From positions 207,262,271-207,326,270 of the forward strand of contig CM046875.1 of NCBI GenBank assembly GCA_025667525.1: 64,000 nt of DNA. Reading direction: 5' to 3'. The notes beneath the pieces were generated by a model. That model saw nothing but the letters and a program-made list of their open reading frames with translations, did not search any database and had not been told where the DNA came from. Positions 12,949-25,023 of this stretch are shown piece by piece (positions within the stretch are counted from its first letter, which is position 1; every line of letters begins with the position of its first letter). The position numbers were made by a program, and so were the translations under genes. This stretch comes from Glebionis coronaria (taxonomy: Eukaryota > Streptophyta > Magnoliopsida > Asterales > Asteraceae).

Positions 12949-14031
12949 CTAGTATCTTTTTTACCACTGCTGCACTAGCAGACAAACACCAACCACTTGT
13001 CACTATCAGAAAGTTTGTATTTTTGTCTTTAGTGCCCAAAAAGTTGAATTAGATCTTGAAACCAGTTCCATTATTTTTCTTATTTAATTTAGGATTTTTC
13101 TGATTAATTAAATTTTTATTTACTGTTCATTTGGTAATTTTTAGTTTTTATTGCATTTTAAATTAACTTTAATATTTCTGTTTTTTGTCTTTTAGTGCCA
13201 AAAAGTAATATTTTTCAATTTAATCAATTCTCCTAGACTTAGAATAATATTTTAAGGTTTTTGGTATAAAAATATTTTATTGTTCATCTTTTTATTAATT
13301 TTTAGAATTAATTTAATTTAATTAGGGTTTTAATTTAACTAGTTTTGTCATTTAGTGGAAAATTTAATATTTTTCAAGCTTTTTCATTTTTCTACTGTTC
13401 ATTAGAGTAATTTAGGATTTTTAAAAGTGGTAGATTATTTTTAGCATTATTTAATTATTTTTTATAATTATTTTGGTTTAAAAATAGTTTTTAGTAATTT
13501 AAAAATAGAAAAATAGTATTTAAAAATTATAAAAAATACTTTTTAGTTTTTAGATAATATAAGTAAGTTATTTGTTCAATAAAATCATGTTTTGGACATT
13601 TTGATTAATTATATTTAATTTTAGGGCTTTAATTAGCATTTAAAATTGAATATTTAATTAATAAAAGGTTTTAAAATATTTTTATTGGATTTTATTCCTT
13701 ATTTATATTATTTTAGACTTGTTTTAGCTTATAATTAATTTTTAGGTTGAAATCTTAAATTTTGTAGTTTTTACGGTTTTACGTGAACGCGTTTTCGTCT
13801 TAGCTCGATCCGTCTTCGTAACCGTCTCTTCTTTCCTTTCTAGTTTCTTTTCTTCTTGTTCATAATCACAAACAAACATTAATCAACTCTTAACACAATG
13901 CACTTGCCTCCTTGGGAAACGAACTTGGACTTCACTTGGGTCATTAGTGCTCGGTTTTCCTTAACCGACACTTAATACTACCACTATTTGTACTTCCTTT
14001 TCCTAAAGGTCGTATTTTACTACAATCATTT

Positions 14032-14049
14032 TGGCGCCGCTGCCGGGGA
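14032..14049 (+). other. Element A primer-binding site (tRNA-Asp type)
   Basis: TGGCGCCGCTGCCGGGGA starts 3 nt after the LTR. It matches the complement of plant tRNA-Asp (GTC) 3' end except for one base. This PBS type is a hallmark of Athila elements. Confidence 0.88.
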
Positions 14050-14777
14050 GGCGTGTTGTGTTTTGGTTGAACCATTGTTGTTTTTTATATATATATCCAT
14101 AAAAGTAATTGTATTAGTAGCAATCTACTAATACGTATTATCGTTTTTCGATTTTTGTGAATATTATTACTATATTGTATACGTAGAATAATAAATTTAC
14201 AAGTACTCCAAATACGTGAGAAATCACAACCTTGATTCGGGATTTCATCACTCGATCATTGTATTCGAATCTCAAACCAAAGAAAAAAGGCAAAAATAGA
14301 TAAATACTTTCGTGAAGCTTGATTTTGATAATACAAACTATAAGGTGGGTATAAGGCGGATATTATAAAATATATCCTAAGGAAAAAGGCTCTTAAGTGC
14401 TTCGCGCCGCCTCGTTTCCCCGCTTGCTTGTGCGTATTTGATTTTGAGAGTGAATCGAGGGTTTTGCCGCCCAAAGTATTACTTACATATCATATATATT
14501 TTCTTGGTTTCATTTGATTAAACCCTCTTGAACGATTTGGTGTTCCACCATCGTTCTAAAGTCATCGAAGGCGTTCACTTCACGTGTTCGTTTTCATTCC
14601 TTGAGGCTTCTTTAATCGAGAGATTTGATTAAGGAGGAGATTTGTAGATTTTGGTCTACTTAATACATTCCAAAAATCCAAAAAAGTTAAAAACAATCAA
14701 AAACCACAAAAAAATTGAAAAAGTAAAAACACCAAAAAGAATCTTCTTTGCTCGCCTTCTCGTTGTACGTGACGTTT
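14050..14777 (+). other. Element A 5' leader with block conserved in other Athila copies
   Basis: No coding sequence seen. The block at 14331-14437 (ATAAGGTGGGTATAAGGCG, an internal TATAAAA, then TTTCCCCGCTTGCTTGTGCG) is recognisably shared with element D (42952-43060, minus) and weakly with E (62766-62880). A packaging or translation-control role is possible but unproven. Confidence 0.6.
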
Positions 14778-16812
14778 ATGCAAACTCGCTCTAAAGCAAG
14801 ACGTGCTCGTAAACGAAGAAACAAATCACTCACTCCTACTAGTGAGGACTCTCCTATTGACGAACCCATTGTAGTGAAAGAAGCACCCATGGCTAATCGA
14901 ACTATGATGGAGTTGCTTCAAGCACCCACCGAGGGTTATGGAGAAGCGATTGTGATTCCCGCTATCCTTGCGGAGAATTTTGAGGTTAAGACGGGTTTGT
15001 TGTCCATGATTCAAAACAACAAGTTTCGAGGGGACGAAAAGGACAACCCTCATAACCACATTCGCCAATTTAATCGTCTCACCGCCACATGCAAGTTTAA
15101 GGACGTCTCAAACGACTCGATTAAGATGATGCTTTTTCCGTATTCCTTAGCGGGGCCCGCAAAAATTTGGTTAGAGAAAGAGCCACCCAATTCTATATTG
15201 ACGTGGAAGGATCTCGTTTCAAAATTCGTGAACCAATTTTTTCCGCCCTCTAAGACTACGCACTTGAAAAACGAGATTTCAAAGTTTTCGCAAGAGTATA
15301 ATGAGAGTTTTTCAACGGCTTGGAATAGGTTTAAGGAAATGTTGCACGAATGTCCTCATCATGGTTTTTCCGACTTGCATCAAATAGACACGTTTTACAA
15401 TGGCTTGAACGATCATGAGCGTGATTATCTTAATGCCGCCGCGGGTGGTAATTTTTTGTGTAAGACGGTCGAGGAAGCATTGTTAATTATTGAGAATAGG
15501 TCTAAGGTGTATAGTCCTCGTAGCACATCGAGTGTTCGTAAGGCTTCGTCTTCATCTTCACCTAGTTTGTCACACACCGTTGATGCTTGCCAAGTCGAGG
15601 CTAATTTGGAAAACAAATTTTTGATATAGTGAAAGGCTTGTTAGTTGAGTTTAAAGTTGGTGAACAACCCGCTCCCGCTACGATTAAAGCGGTTGAGGTT
15701 TCTTGTATGTATTGTGGTGGAGCTCACGATTATTCCGAGTGCATTACCAACGATGGTAACACTTCGAGTGCCTTCGCGGCCGCGGGAACTTATAACCAAA
15801 ACGGTCAAGTTCCTCGCACTAATCAATTGACTCCACCGGGTTTTTCACCAAATCAAAATGCTAACAATTATCGAAACAATCAAGTTGGTTACCAAAGCAA
15901 TCAAAGGAACAATTTTAAGGGTAATAACAACTATGGGAATCAAGGGAGTAGTAGTAGCCAATTGCAAAATCAAAATCAAAACCGTAATTTTCAAAACACG
16001 AGTCAAGGTTTTCAAAATACTAAAGAACTTCCAATGGACTTTTTGAATTACGCTACTTCAAATGATAAGATTTTGGAAAACATTCAAGAGCAAATGGCTA
16101 ATCAAGCTAAGGACACGGCTAAGAACGCAAAGGAGTTAGCTAATTTTATTAAGGAAAATCTAGCCATGAGAAATGAGTTGAAAAATGATTTTGCTAACCA
16201 AATTCGAGGTCAAACAACAAGATAGAGCAAAGTCATGCTAGGCTTGAACAAAGAATTGACCAAAAAGCCGCTAGCCAAGATTTGAAGTTTAATAGTCAAG
16301 ATGCTAAGCTTAATGCAATTTTAGAAGCCGTCATGGGGAACAAAGCCTCTACTTCGGGTAGTTTGCCTAGTAACACCGTTTCAAACCCGAAGGGAGAGAT
16401 GAAAGTGATTACCACACGTAGTGGTAAGGCACTTAAAGAACCGACTCCTCAACCAAATACTCCAACGGTGGAGGAAATTGAGGAAGAACCCGAGGTGGTG
16501 GTCGAAGAGGAGCATATTTCAATCCCACAAAGTACCGCTCATGCCACACCTACGGTTGACCCATCACCCATTTTGGAACCCGAGATTCCAAAGGCTATGC
16601 CTATGCCCCAACCCACACCACCCTTGCCTTACCCATCGAGACTTAGGAAGGAGAAACGACAAGAGCGCGACAACTACCAATTTGAACTTTTTATGAAAAT
16701 ATTTCGTGATTTGCACTTTAATGTGAGTGGACATAGGTTGAAGCACTACTTTGGTGGGGAAGTTCCATCCTTGAACTACCTCGACCAAGTCACCTTCCCC
16801 AATGATAATTAG
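14778..16812 (+). pseudogene. Broken gag fused to the last codons of integrase (Athila type)
   Basis: The start at 14778 (MQTRSKARR) matches the MRTR starts of the Gag proteins in C, D and E. An in-frame ATG at 14748 also exists. The Gag capsid domain (IWLEKEPP, FFPPSKTTH, CPHHGF, FYNGL) is followed by an Athila zinc knuckle CX2CX3HX4C (15704-15742) and an N/Q-rich tract. Two frameshifts break it: one in a T-run near 15621, the other near 16210. The third piece (to 16812) ends as PYPSRLRKEK, then gag residues up to about 16715. It then switches directly to HRLKHYFGGEVPSLNYLDQ, the integrase C-terminus seen intact in element B. Everything from late gag to late integrase (PR, RT, RNase H, most INT) is deleted. 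The join is in frame. The product, if made, would be Gag-like with no enzyme. Confidence 0.85.
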
Positions 16813-16824
16813 TATTGAGGGTAT

Positions 16825-16868
16825 CGAGTCGAGCTCATGACTCGGTAATCAAAAACGAGGTGCCTCGT
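16825..16868 (+). other. Conserved stem-loops just after the last stop codon (element A)
   Basis: CGAGTC-GAGCTCAT-GACTCG (16825-16844) starts 12 nt after the stop. It is followed by ACGAGG-TG-CCTCGT (16855-16868). Counterparts of the first hairpin occur in B, C and D at the same place relative to the stop. Confidence 0.75.
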
Positions 16869-18635
16869 GGGGGAGTCCCATGCTTATCCTATGTACATAT
16901 TATCGCTTTCTTAGTCTAATGTAGCTTACGTGTGGGGATTCGTGCCCTTCCAACCTTTGTTCCGTGGTTGTTTGTGATATGTGGTTTTTAGATCATGATC
17001 TTCACGATTGGAGCCTCTTGTGTTCGTTTTATGGGAGCACTCGATCGTTTGCTATGGAGACATTTCTCAATATCCATGATATATCCTTTTGATGTTCTAA
17101 CCTTAGGTTTTTAGCACACTTCATAAACGGCTATAATTTAATGGTTACACCCTTTCCATGCTAGATTAGGCATTCGACTACGTCTCTAGTATGGGGGTGT
17201 TCGCACTCCTAGACTTAAAACATTGAGGACAATGTTTAACTTTAGTATGGGGGGGTGAATAGATACTTGCCTTGCCAAACCTTCACGCTTTCCAAAATTT
17301 ATCGTTTTGTTTATCGTTTTGTTGCAAAATAAGGCTAAAAATGGCCAAATTTTAAATTTTTTCTCATATTTTATAAGTGTTTGAAGACACGAATGTAGAT
17401 TTTCCGATGGCGAGAATAAGAGTAATTTTTGACTCGACCGTGCGTGTTGAGCACTTAGCTTTGATTCCTTAACTACACATTAGGCTAAGTCTCTTAAATG
17501 AGGACGAGAAATGATAGGGTTAATTATAAGTTACTATGCTAAACGTAGAGTACTCGTATTCTTTCAAAAACTCATGTGTTCTCGTTGTTTGCTTATTCTC
17601 CCTTCGCTTGTTTTTTTGCTTAATAAATATTGACTTAGCGGTTTAGTTAGGATTGTTGGGTTTCTAGTCTTTTCTAGTAGCTTCCGTGTAATTAAATTGG
17701 GAAGACATTAAGGTATAGCCAACGTCACGGTTTTGAAGTATTGGCACCCGAATAATCGAAAGCTTCACCCAATAATAAGATTTCAAGTGCTCACCTAAAT
17801 CTAGCAAACAATTTGAAGCCCCACAAGGCCGAAAAATCTATGCAAAAATTGAAAGTGAATCAAGCCTTAATCTTCGAAGCTTTAAAGATCCAAAATTCGC
17901 TTTAGCGTGAGGATATACGTCTTTGGCTAATAAAACCACCGATGAGGCGGATAATAAAAGGCAAGGCAAGACCGAAGTCATAATAAAAGCTTCATGGCGA
18001 AGTTGAATAAAAGATGGAGGTAAACCAAAGATAATAAAGCCCTTCCGTTAGGGGGCGTATAAAAGTCTTGGTAATAAGTCTCATGTTCAAAACAGTTATA
18101 AAACCGTGTTTATCGATTCTTCTTGTCAACTTAATTTTTTAACATCGTTGTCTATTAGGAGGGGTTATTGATTTGATGGTCTTAGTTACACCGTTAGGAC
18201 TCTATTTTTAGACCTAAATCTCTATTATCGCATAAGTCAAACAATGTATCCTCGTGAAACATTCAAGACAAAATAAAATATAAGAGATACAACTTAGAAA
18301 TAATGGGAGGATAAGTACGTGATTGGGGCATATGAGTAGTGTTAGCATTACTAACTTATAATGACAATGATCTCGTTGCACGCTTAGCATGGAATTAAGG
18401 TGAAAATCGAGGACGATGAAATTATTTCTAACGAAGCATTCACGTGTTCTTATTCTATGAACCTAAACGTCCCATTTTGCGATGAAAATCATACATTATG
18501 TCTAAAACGCAAGTAGTAGTGGTAGTAATAGTAGTAATATAGCTAGTTTATCATTCCAATAAAGTGAATAAAAATAAATTTTGGAGATGCTACGATACTT
18601 TATTCTAGCATTGCGTGAGGGCACGGCAATGGTTT
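16869..18635 (+). other. Element A 3' UTR, non-coding
   Basis: About 1.8 kb between the fused gag/int remnant and the PPT. No env-like or other ORF is supported. Parts resemble the 3' UTR of B (23194-24991), as expected for related families. Confidence 0.7.
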
Positions 18636-18647
18636 AGTATGGGGGAG
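18636..18647 (+). other. Element A polypurine tract
   Basis: AGTATGGGGGAG directly precedes the 3' LTR start TGATGAGACT. B has the same tract on the other strand. Confidence 0.85.
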
Positions 18648-21600
18648 TGATGAGACTGCTTTTATACATAGTCTCATCGTCCAAATTAGGCTTAAAATGC
18701 ATTAAATATCATCAAAATACCCAAATATATGCTTGTGTTTGTTGCTTGTGTATTTTAGGTACGGATATTGAGAAAATGACAAAAGATCACAAGAATCACG
18801 CAAAAACGAACACGGGAAACGAAGCCGCACGATGAACCAGGCCCTAATGAAGAATTTTCCAAAGAAAACCCTAGAAGATTTGAAGAATATTGAAGATTGG
18901 TCCTCCAAGTTTGAAGAATTGACACTTTATACCCTTGTATCTTCATAATTACAAGTTTGGTCCCTAAAGTTTGTCAAAATTACAAAAAGGACCCTTAACT
19001 TTGAAGAATTGGCAAATTTAGTCCCTCAACAAATCTAAATTGTCAAAAATGGTCCTCCAAGAAGTCAACAAACAAGTCAAAGCCTTGAAGTTTGAAAACA
19101 TGTCAAAATCAGTCCTTGGAATATGAAGAAATTGCATGTTTAGTCCTTGTTTCAAGATTATAAAAAGATTGTGCCAAAAATGACAAATCAGCTAAGTTAT
19201 TTACAAAGGGAGTCTTGTTTTAAGCTGATTAAATCAAAGAGACAAGAAAGAAGGAGTTTAGTGGGTGTTTCTGCCAGACAATCAAACTCCACCTCCCAAC
19301 CAAAATTTGACACGTCACCCCCACCAGTCCATTTCATCAAAACTAACCAGTCCATAACTATTTAACCTATCACAAAAGGTTTTGAACCCACTCACTTTAA
19401 TTAAACACATTTAATTATTAAAAGTGGGGGAAACACGGATTTGAAACTAATTCCCCTTAAACACAATCAAAACTACACCTGCTACTCCATAAACCCTAGA
19501 ATCAACCCAGTCCTAATCACCCTCTTCCCTCACTCAAAACCTAATTAACCTTGGGTAAAATGATGATTACCCAGTCTCCAACACTTCCCCACACCCAGAA
19601 AACGACTACACCTTTCCCTGTCCCCTCACAAGGTTCCCCTGACCCCACTCTTGTGCAAGAAAACAAAGGAAACAGTCATCCAACGGCTCCAACACATTTC
19701 CTTGCTCCCAAAGGACCAAATATACGTCCATGATCACTTGTACCTGCTGGCATACACAAAACTCCAAGAAATTCACATGGGACGAATTCAAAATTGAGCA
19801 TCTTATTGGCATATTCAAGGAATCATCCAAGGGCAAAAGAGGAAGTTCAGCATTAGGGTTTAGCTTTTGTTTTCAACTTTCTAGAAGGATTGTAAGCCTA
19901 TTTAAAGGCATGTAGGGCTTAGCAGTTTAGTGTTCTTTTTCTCTCCGTTTTGTCACAAACCTGTAAATCCACTTTTCTTATGAAATGAAAATGGTGTTGT
20001 ATTGTTGATGAGAAGCAAAAGGACCACATTTACATTTATGCAATTTAAATTTCCAAGTTTAATTTTCAAGTTTAAAGTTCTGTTGATTACTAAATTTGTT
20101 AAGTTTTTAAAATTGTCCAAAAGCTTTAAGCTAAGACCATAAGCCTGATAATCTAATTCATTATCAAGCTTATGTGAAGAGTAAAGTTTTTGTTGATTTG
20201 GTTTGGAGAAAAAGTTTCTAAGTAAAAAATATATATCAGTTTTCATTTTTATTCTCAAATAAGCCAAAGTCAGCTTAATTGATAAGCTTGTTTGTGGCTT
20301 ATTGGTTGTGTGATACAGAAACCTTGTATTTTTCTTTTCTCTTAGCAGGATCCAAAAACCATTTCATTTTGAAGATATTAAAGGTGTGTGAGTCAACAGT
20401 GACCACCACTCATTTCTCTTCTTCCTGTTTATTGTTTGACCAAAGATCTGCATAGACCCGGGTCTATAGGAGAAGGCTAAAACAGCCTTGGTTGAGCCTG
20501 GATGTAGGCTCAACAAGGTACTTCCTTGTTTTCACTTTTCATTTTCAGAAAGTCAATTTATTTGGTGCTCTATGTGAATCTGTATGCAAGTTGTTTTGAT
20601 GGTGTGATTTGAGTTGATTTGGGTAGTATATGCATGATAGATTGATCTTGAATCAGGTTGCCTAGGTTCTGTTTAGATTTGCTTAGTTTTAAATCATTTT
20701 CAAAGTTTAAAGGGGTGTTTGGATAAGTGTTTTAAACAGGTTTTATAACAAGCTTTTGATTCAAATCTTGTTTGAATACACTTCATAGGATACTAGGTTG
20801 TATGTTAGCACTTAAGTTTTCAGGTTTGTGAAGTTGTGAGCTCTTTTGCAAGTAAAAAGTTGAAAAGTAAGCATTAATCTGTCACTGCCATAATCTGTTT
20901 GATTTTGTTGAGATTTTGTGTTTGGATCTTGAAGGTTGATTAGATCTTAAGGTATCTGAGGATTGTGTGTCATTTTTATGCATGATTGTGAGCTGATTTC
21001 CAAGATATAAGGCTTTAAAATTCAGATTTGTGCATGAAACACCAGCAACTGTTCATCAGACCTGCTTAGTGACTTTTCAGAAACTTTTTGGCTTGATTGG
21101 TGCTTATTGTGTTAAGTGATTGTTTGTTATTTTGTATAATCTGACTCCTTATACTCCAAAGAGTATAAGGGTGCCTTATTGTCCCAAATAAGCTATCAAA
21201 ATAAGCTTTCCTGAGCTTATTGAAAAACAGACCAATATTTAACACTATCAGTGGGAACTCCTTTCCCACTGCTAGTATCTTTTTTACCACTGCTGCACTA
21301 GCAGACAAACACCAACCACTTGTCACTATCAGAAAGTTTGTATTTTTGTCTTTAGTGCCCAAAAAGTTGAATTAGATCTTGAAACCAGTTCCATTATTTT
21401 TCTTATTTAATTTAGGATTTTTCTGATTAATTAAATTTTTATTTACTGTTCATTTGGTAATTTTTAGTTTTTATTGCATTTTAAATTAACTTTAATATTT
21501 CTGTTTTTTGTGTTTTAGTGCCAAAAAGTAATATTTTTCAATTTAATCAATTTTCCTAGACTTAGAATAATATTTTAAGGTTTTTGGTATAAAAATATTT

Positions 21601-22351
21601 TACTGTTCATCTTTTTATTAATTTTTAGAATTAATTTAATTTAATTAGGGTTTTAATTAAACTAGTTTTGTCATTTAGTGGAAAATTTAATATTTTTCAA
21701 GCTTTTTCATTTTTCTACTGTTCATTAGAGTAATTTAGGATTTTTAAAAGTGGTAGATTATTTTTAGCATTATTTAATTATTTTTTATAATTATTTTGGT
21801 TTAAAAATAGTTTTTAGTAATTTAAAAATAGAAAAATAGTATTTAAAAATTATAAAAAATACTTTTTAGTTTTTAGATAATATAAGTAAGTTATTTGTTC
21901 AATAAAATCATGTTTTGGACATTTTGATTAATTATATTTAATTTTAGGGCTTTAATTAGCATTTAAAATTGAATATTTAATTAATAAAAGGTTTTAAAAT
22001 ATTTTTATTGGATTTTATTCCTTATTTATATTATTTTAGACTTGTTTTAGCTTATAATTAATTTTTAGGTTGAAATTTTAAATTTTGTAGTTTTTACGGT
22101 TTTACGTGAACGCGTTTTCGTCTTAGCTCGATCCGTCTTCGTAACCATCTCTTCTTTCCTTTCTAGTTTCTTTTCTTCTTGTTCATAATCACAAACAAAC
22201 ATTAATCAACTCTTAACACAACGCACTTGCCTCCTTGGGAAACGAACTTGGACTTCACTTGGGTCATTAGTGCTCGGTTTTCCTAAACCGACACTTAATA
22301 CTACCACTATTTGTACTTCCTTTTCCTAAAGGTCGTATTTTACTACAATCA
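18648..22351 (+). repeat. Element A 3' LTR
   Basis: 3704 bp, TGATGAGACT to TACAATCA. It opens with an inverted repeat, GATGAGACT (18649-18657) and AGTCTCATC (18670-18678). It is the uninterrupted counterpart of the split 5' LTR, with about 24 substitutions over 3640 bp. The candidate TATA box is at 19899-19906. Confidence 0.93.
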
Positions 22352-22700
22352 ATGGTTTTCTCCACCATAAGGAGCTTGTTATGTAGTGAACTCTCGAGTA
22401 AGGAGTACTCGAGGAGTGGAGTAGGAACGAGGAGTGAGCTTCGTTGCTGAACCACTATAAATCCTTGGTGTTCGGTTTGATCTTTCTTTACCCTTAACTC
22501 TTTACATTCTTTATTCTTTGTGCATATATTTTTGTTAGTATTAGTTTAGTTACACTATCATTGTTCATATTGTGCATAAGAAGATTTCACATATTTCCTC
22601 AAGCCTAAGTTTTTTGAAAAAAGGATTTTTGAAAACCGCATTTTAAACAAGTAAATATAAGAAACTATTCAACCCCCCCCCCCCTTCTAGTTTCTACACA
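22352..22700 (+). repeat. 3' part of a Sirevirus-like LTR (fragment)
   Basis: Abuts the end of element A. It holds a perfect palindromic hairpin CTCGAGTA-AGGAG-TACTCGAG (22393-22413), a TATA box 42 bp later, and ends in ATTCAACC plus a C-run, TTCTAG and TTCTACACA. The C-run followed by TCTAG near the LTR end is typical of Sireviruses. Element A seems to have inserted into this LTR, whose other part would be left of the window. No coding region. The family call rests on this end motif only. Confidence 0.5.
22455..22462 (+). promoter_or_regulatory. Candidate TATA box of Sirevirus-like LTR fragment
   Basis: CTATAAAT, 42 bp after the palindromic hairpin. It supports plus-strand orientation of the fragment. 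Confidence 0.4.
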
Positions 22701-23180
22701 GTCTTCATTCTCCATCTTGGCAGCTTTTACTCTTTTTCCTTTTTAATGTTCTTTAGGGTATTTGCATTTTTGGCCCTTGTGTCTTTCGAAAAGTTGAACA
22801 AAGGACATATTATGCAACATCTTTAATTTTAAGGAACAATAATTGTACAAATTTGATCCTTTAAGGACCCATATTGTAAATATTGAGTCTTCAAGGGTAT
22901 AAAGTGGCAACTTTGTGAAACTTAGGGACCAAACATGAAAAATCTTCAAACTTCAAGGGTATTTTTGTAAAAAGCAACATTTGGGTCCGGTTCATTGTGC
23001 GGCTTCGTTTCTCGTATTCGTTTTTGCGTTGTTCTTGTGATCTTTTTGTCTTTTTCTCGATATCTACACCTAAAACATACAACAAACGGTTACGATCATA
23101 TTTTCCAGTATTTTATGATATATTCTACCGTTTTACGCCCGATTTGGATGATGAGACTATGCATAAACAGAGTCTCATCA
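22701..23180 (-). repeat. Element B 3' LTR, first ~480 bp
   Basis: On the minus strand it starts TGATGAGACT and follows the element A LTR through the region around AAACGAAGCCGCAC. Inverted arms lie at 23149-23158 and 23171-23180 (10 bp, 12 nt loop). Confidence 0.8.
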
Positions 23181-23193
23181 CTCCCCCATACTA
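23181..23193 (-). other. Element B polypurine tract
   Basis: TAGTATGGGGGAG on the minus strand, next to the LTR start; the last 12 bases are identical to element A. Confidence 0.85.
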
Positions 23194-24991
23194 AACCATT
23201 GTCGTGCCCTCAGACAACGTAAGGACAAAGTATTCTAGCACTTCCAAAATTCATTTTTAACGACTTTTATTGACACGTAAACTTAATAAATTACTACTAC
23301 GTGTGTTTTAGACATAATGTATGATTTTCATCTCAAAATGGGACTTTTAGGTTCATAGAACAAGAATACGTGAATGCCTCATAGAGATAAGTTCATCGTC
23401 CTTGATTTTCACTCAATTCCATGCTAAGCGTGTAACGAGATCATTGTCATTATAAGTTAGTAATGCTAACACTACTCATATGCGTTAATCACGGACGTAG
23501 ACTTCGTTATTCCAAATTGGTGTCTCTTATATTTTATTTTTGTCTTAATGATCACGAGGATACATTTTTTACTTATTTCGATATTTATTTAAGCCAAAAA
23601 TAAAGTAGGACGGTTTATTTAATATGTAACTAAAGGACACAATCTTTTAAAACGTTTCTTTTAATCATTTAAAGTTCATATCTTGGCATAACTTTAATCA
23701 CAACTTGGGATCTTTCATGGACCTATATTTGGCATGTGTTTCGAACTTCAATCTTGAGAGACGCTCTTTGTTATGGTCTTCTCTTCATTTTTGGCACACA
23801 TCTTCTTCTTGATTCGAGATGCTTCATCTTTGACCACGACTTTATTCACTTGTCCTTTTCCTCATTTTGGGACTCTGATTATGCAACGATCTGCCTCCTT
23901 TTTGGACTTGGATTCATAAATTCATCCTCATGCCTTGTAAGGGCCTTTTTGGATTCATAGACTTTTCTGTAACCTTTTGGAGTATTTTGCTTTTCGTCGT
24001 GTGTCTTCATCCTTCAGTTTGGATTTGGATTCGTGAACTTTACATCTTTTAGATTTAGCAACAAAAGGTAATCCTCATGCCTTGTTAGGGCCTTTTTGGA
24101 TTCGCTAATCTTCGCGTCCCGTTTCAATAAGTTATGCCTTGGCTATGTACTTTATCTAATTACAAGTAACTTTTAAACGATCTTAGGCTAGAAGCTAACA
24201 TATTTTATAAACCGTACAACCTTATTTACTGCAATTATTTGTATATAAGCATTGGGAGAATAAGAAAATAACTAGAACACATGAGTTTTTGAAAGAATAT
24301 ATTCTACGATTAGCATAGTAACTTATAATTAACTCTATCATTTCTCGTCCTCATTTAAGACACTTAGCCGAAAAAGTTAAGGAATTGAAGCTAAGTGCTC
24401 AACACACACGGTCTAGTAAAAAATAACTCTTATTCTCGTCATTGGAAAATCTACATTCGTGTCTTAAACACTTATGAAAATATGAGAAAAAAATTTAAAT
24501 TTGGTCATTCTTAACCTTATTTGAAACAAAATGATTAACTTTAGAGAGCGTGAAGGTTTAGCAAGGTCGAGTATCTATTCACCCCCCATACTAAAAATTA
24601 AACATTGTCCTCAATGTTTCGAGTCTAAGGATAGAAATACCCCATACTAGAGACGAAAAGTCGAATGCTTAATCTAGCATGGAAAGGGTAATTAATAATT
24701 AATCTTAATCCGTTTATGAAATGTGCTAAAAGACCTGTTATTAGAACAATAAAAGATATATCATTTGGACATCGGAAAATTCATCAAGCAAACGATCGAT
24801 GCTCACGTAAAACGAACACGAGAGGCTTCAATTGTGAAGATGATGATCTAATTAACCACAATTCACAAACAACCACGAGACAACAAGTTGGAATGGCACA
24901 AATCCTCTCACATTAAACTACATTAGAAAGCGATAATATGTACATGGATAAGCATGGGATCTCCCCCACGAAGCACCTCGTTTTTTATTAC
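23194..24991 (-). other. Element B 3' UTR with dispersed 28-bp repeat
   Basis: No gene seen. Two copies of a sequence reading TCCTCATGCCTTGT on the plus strand (23925-23953, 24072-24100) recur in the 3' UTRs of C and D. Confidence 0.7.
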
Positions 24992-25011
24992 CGAGTCATG
25001 AGCTCGACTCG
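24992..25011 (-). other. Conserved stop-proximal stem-loop (element B)
   Basis: Minus strand CGAGTC-GAGCTCAT-GACTCG, 13 nt after the integrase stop; same as element A. Confidence 0.75.
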
Positions 25012-25023
25012 ATCCCCTCAACA

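Larger units (their letters stand above)
11819..14028 (+). repeat. Element A 5' LTR, second segment
   Basis: Continues the LTR from the Tekay insertion point to its end at TACAATCA. Very AT-rich from about 13040 on. Matches 20150-22351. The join to the PBS after 3 nt fixes the LTR end. Confidence 0.93.
1..22351 (+). mobile_element. Element A: Athila-like Ty3/gypsy LTR retrotransposon, pol deleted; 5' end lies before the window
   Basis: Two LTRs of about 3.7 kb (5' copy split, 3' copy 18648-22351) flank an internal region of only 4.6 kb. Order: PBS complementary to tRNA-Asp, leader, broken gag, a short piece of the integrase C-terminus, 3' UTR, PPT, 3' LTR. Protease, RT, RNase H and nearly all integrase are missing, so the copy cannot have been autonomous in this form. 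Position 1 matches 18712 of the 3' LTR, so about 64 bp of the 5' LTR lie outside the window; adding them gives both LTRs the same length (3704). A 10.4 kb Tekay element sits in the 5' LTR. The TSD cannot be tested because the left flank is not visible. Confidence 0.9.

Noticed and set aside
12743..13039. 98-codon minus-strand reading frame, identical at 21066-21362
   Set aside because: Its conservation only reflects the two LTRs being under 1% diverged; it has no recognisable domain and lies in LTR sequence.
22672..22684. C-run as sequence artefact
   Set aside because: A C-run at this place is normal for Sirevirus-like LTR ends; only its exact length is doubtful.
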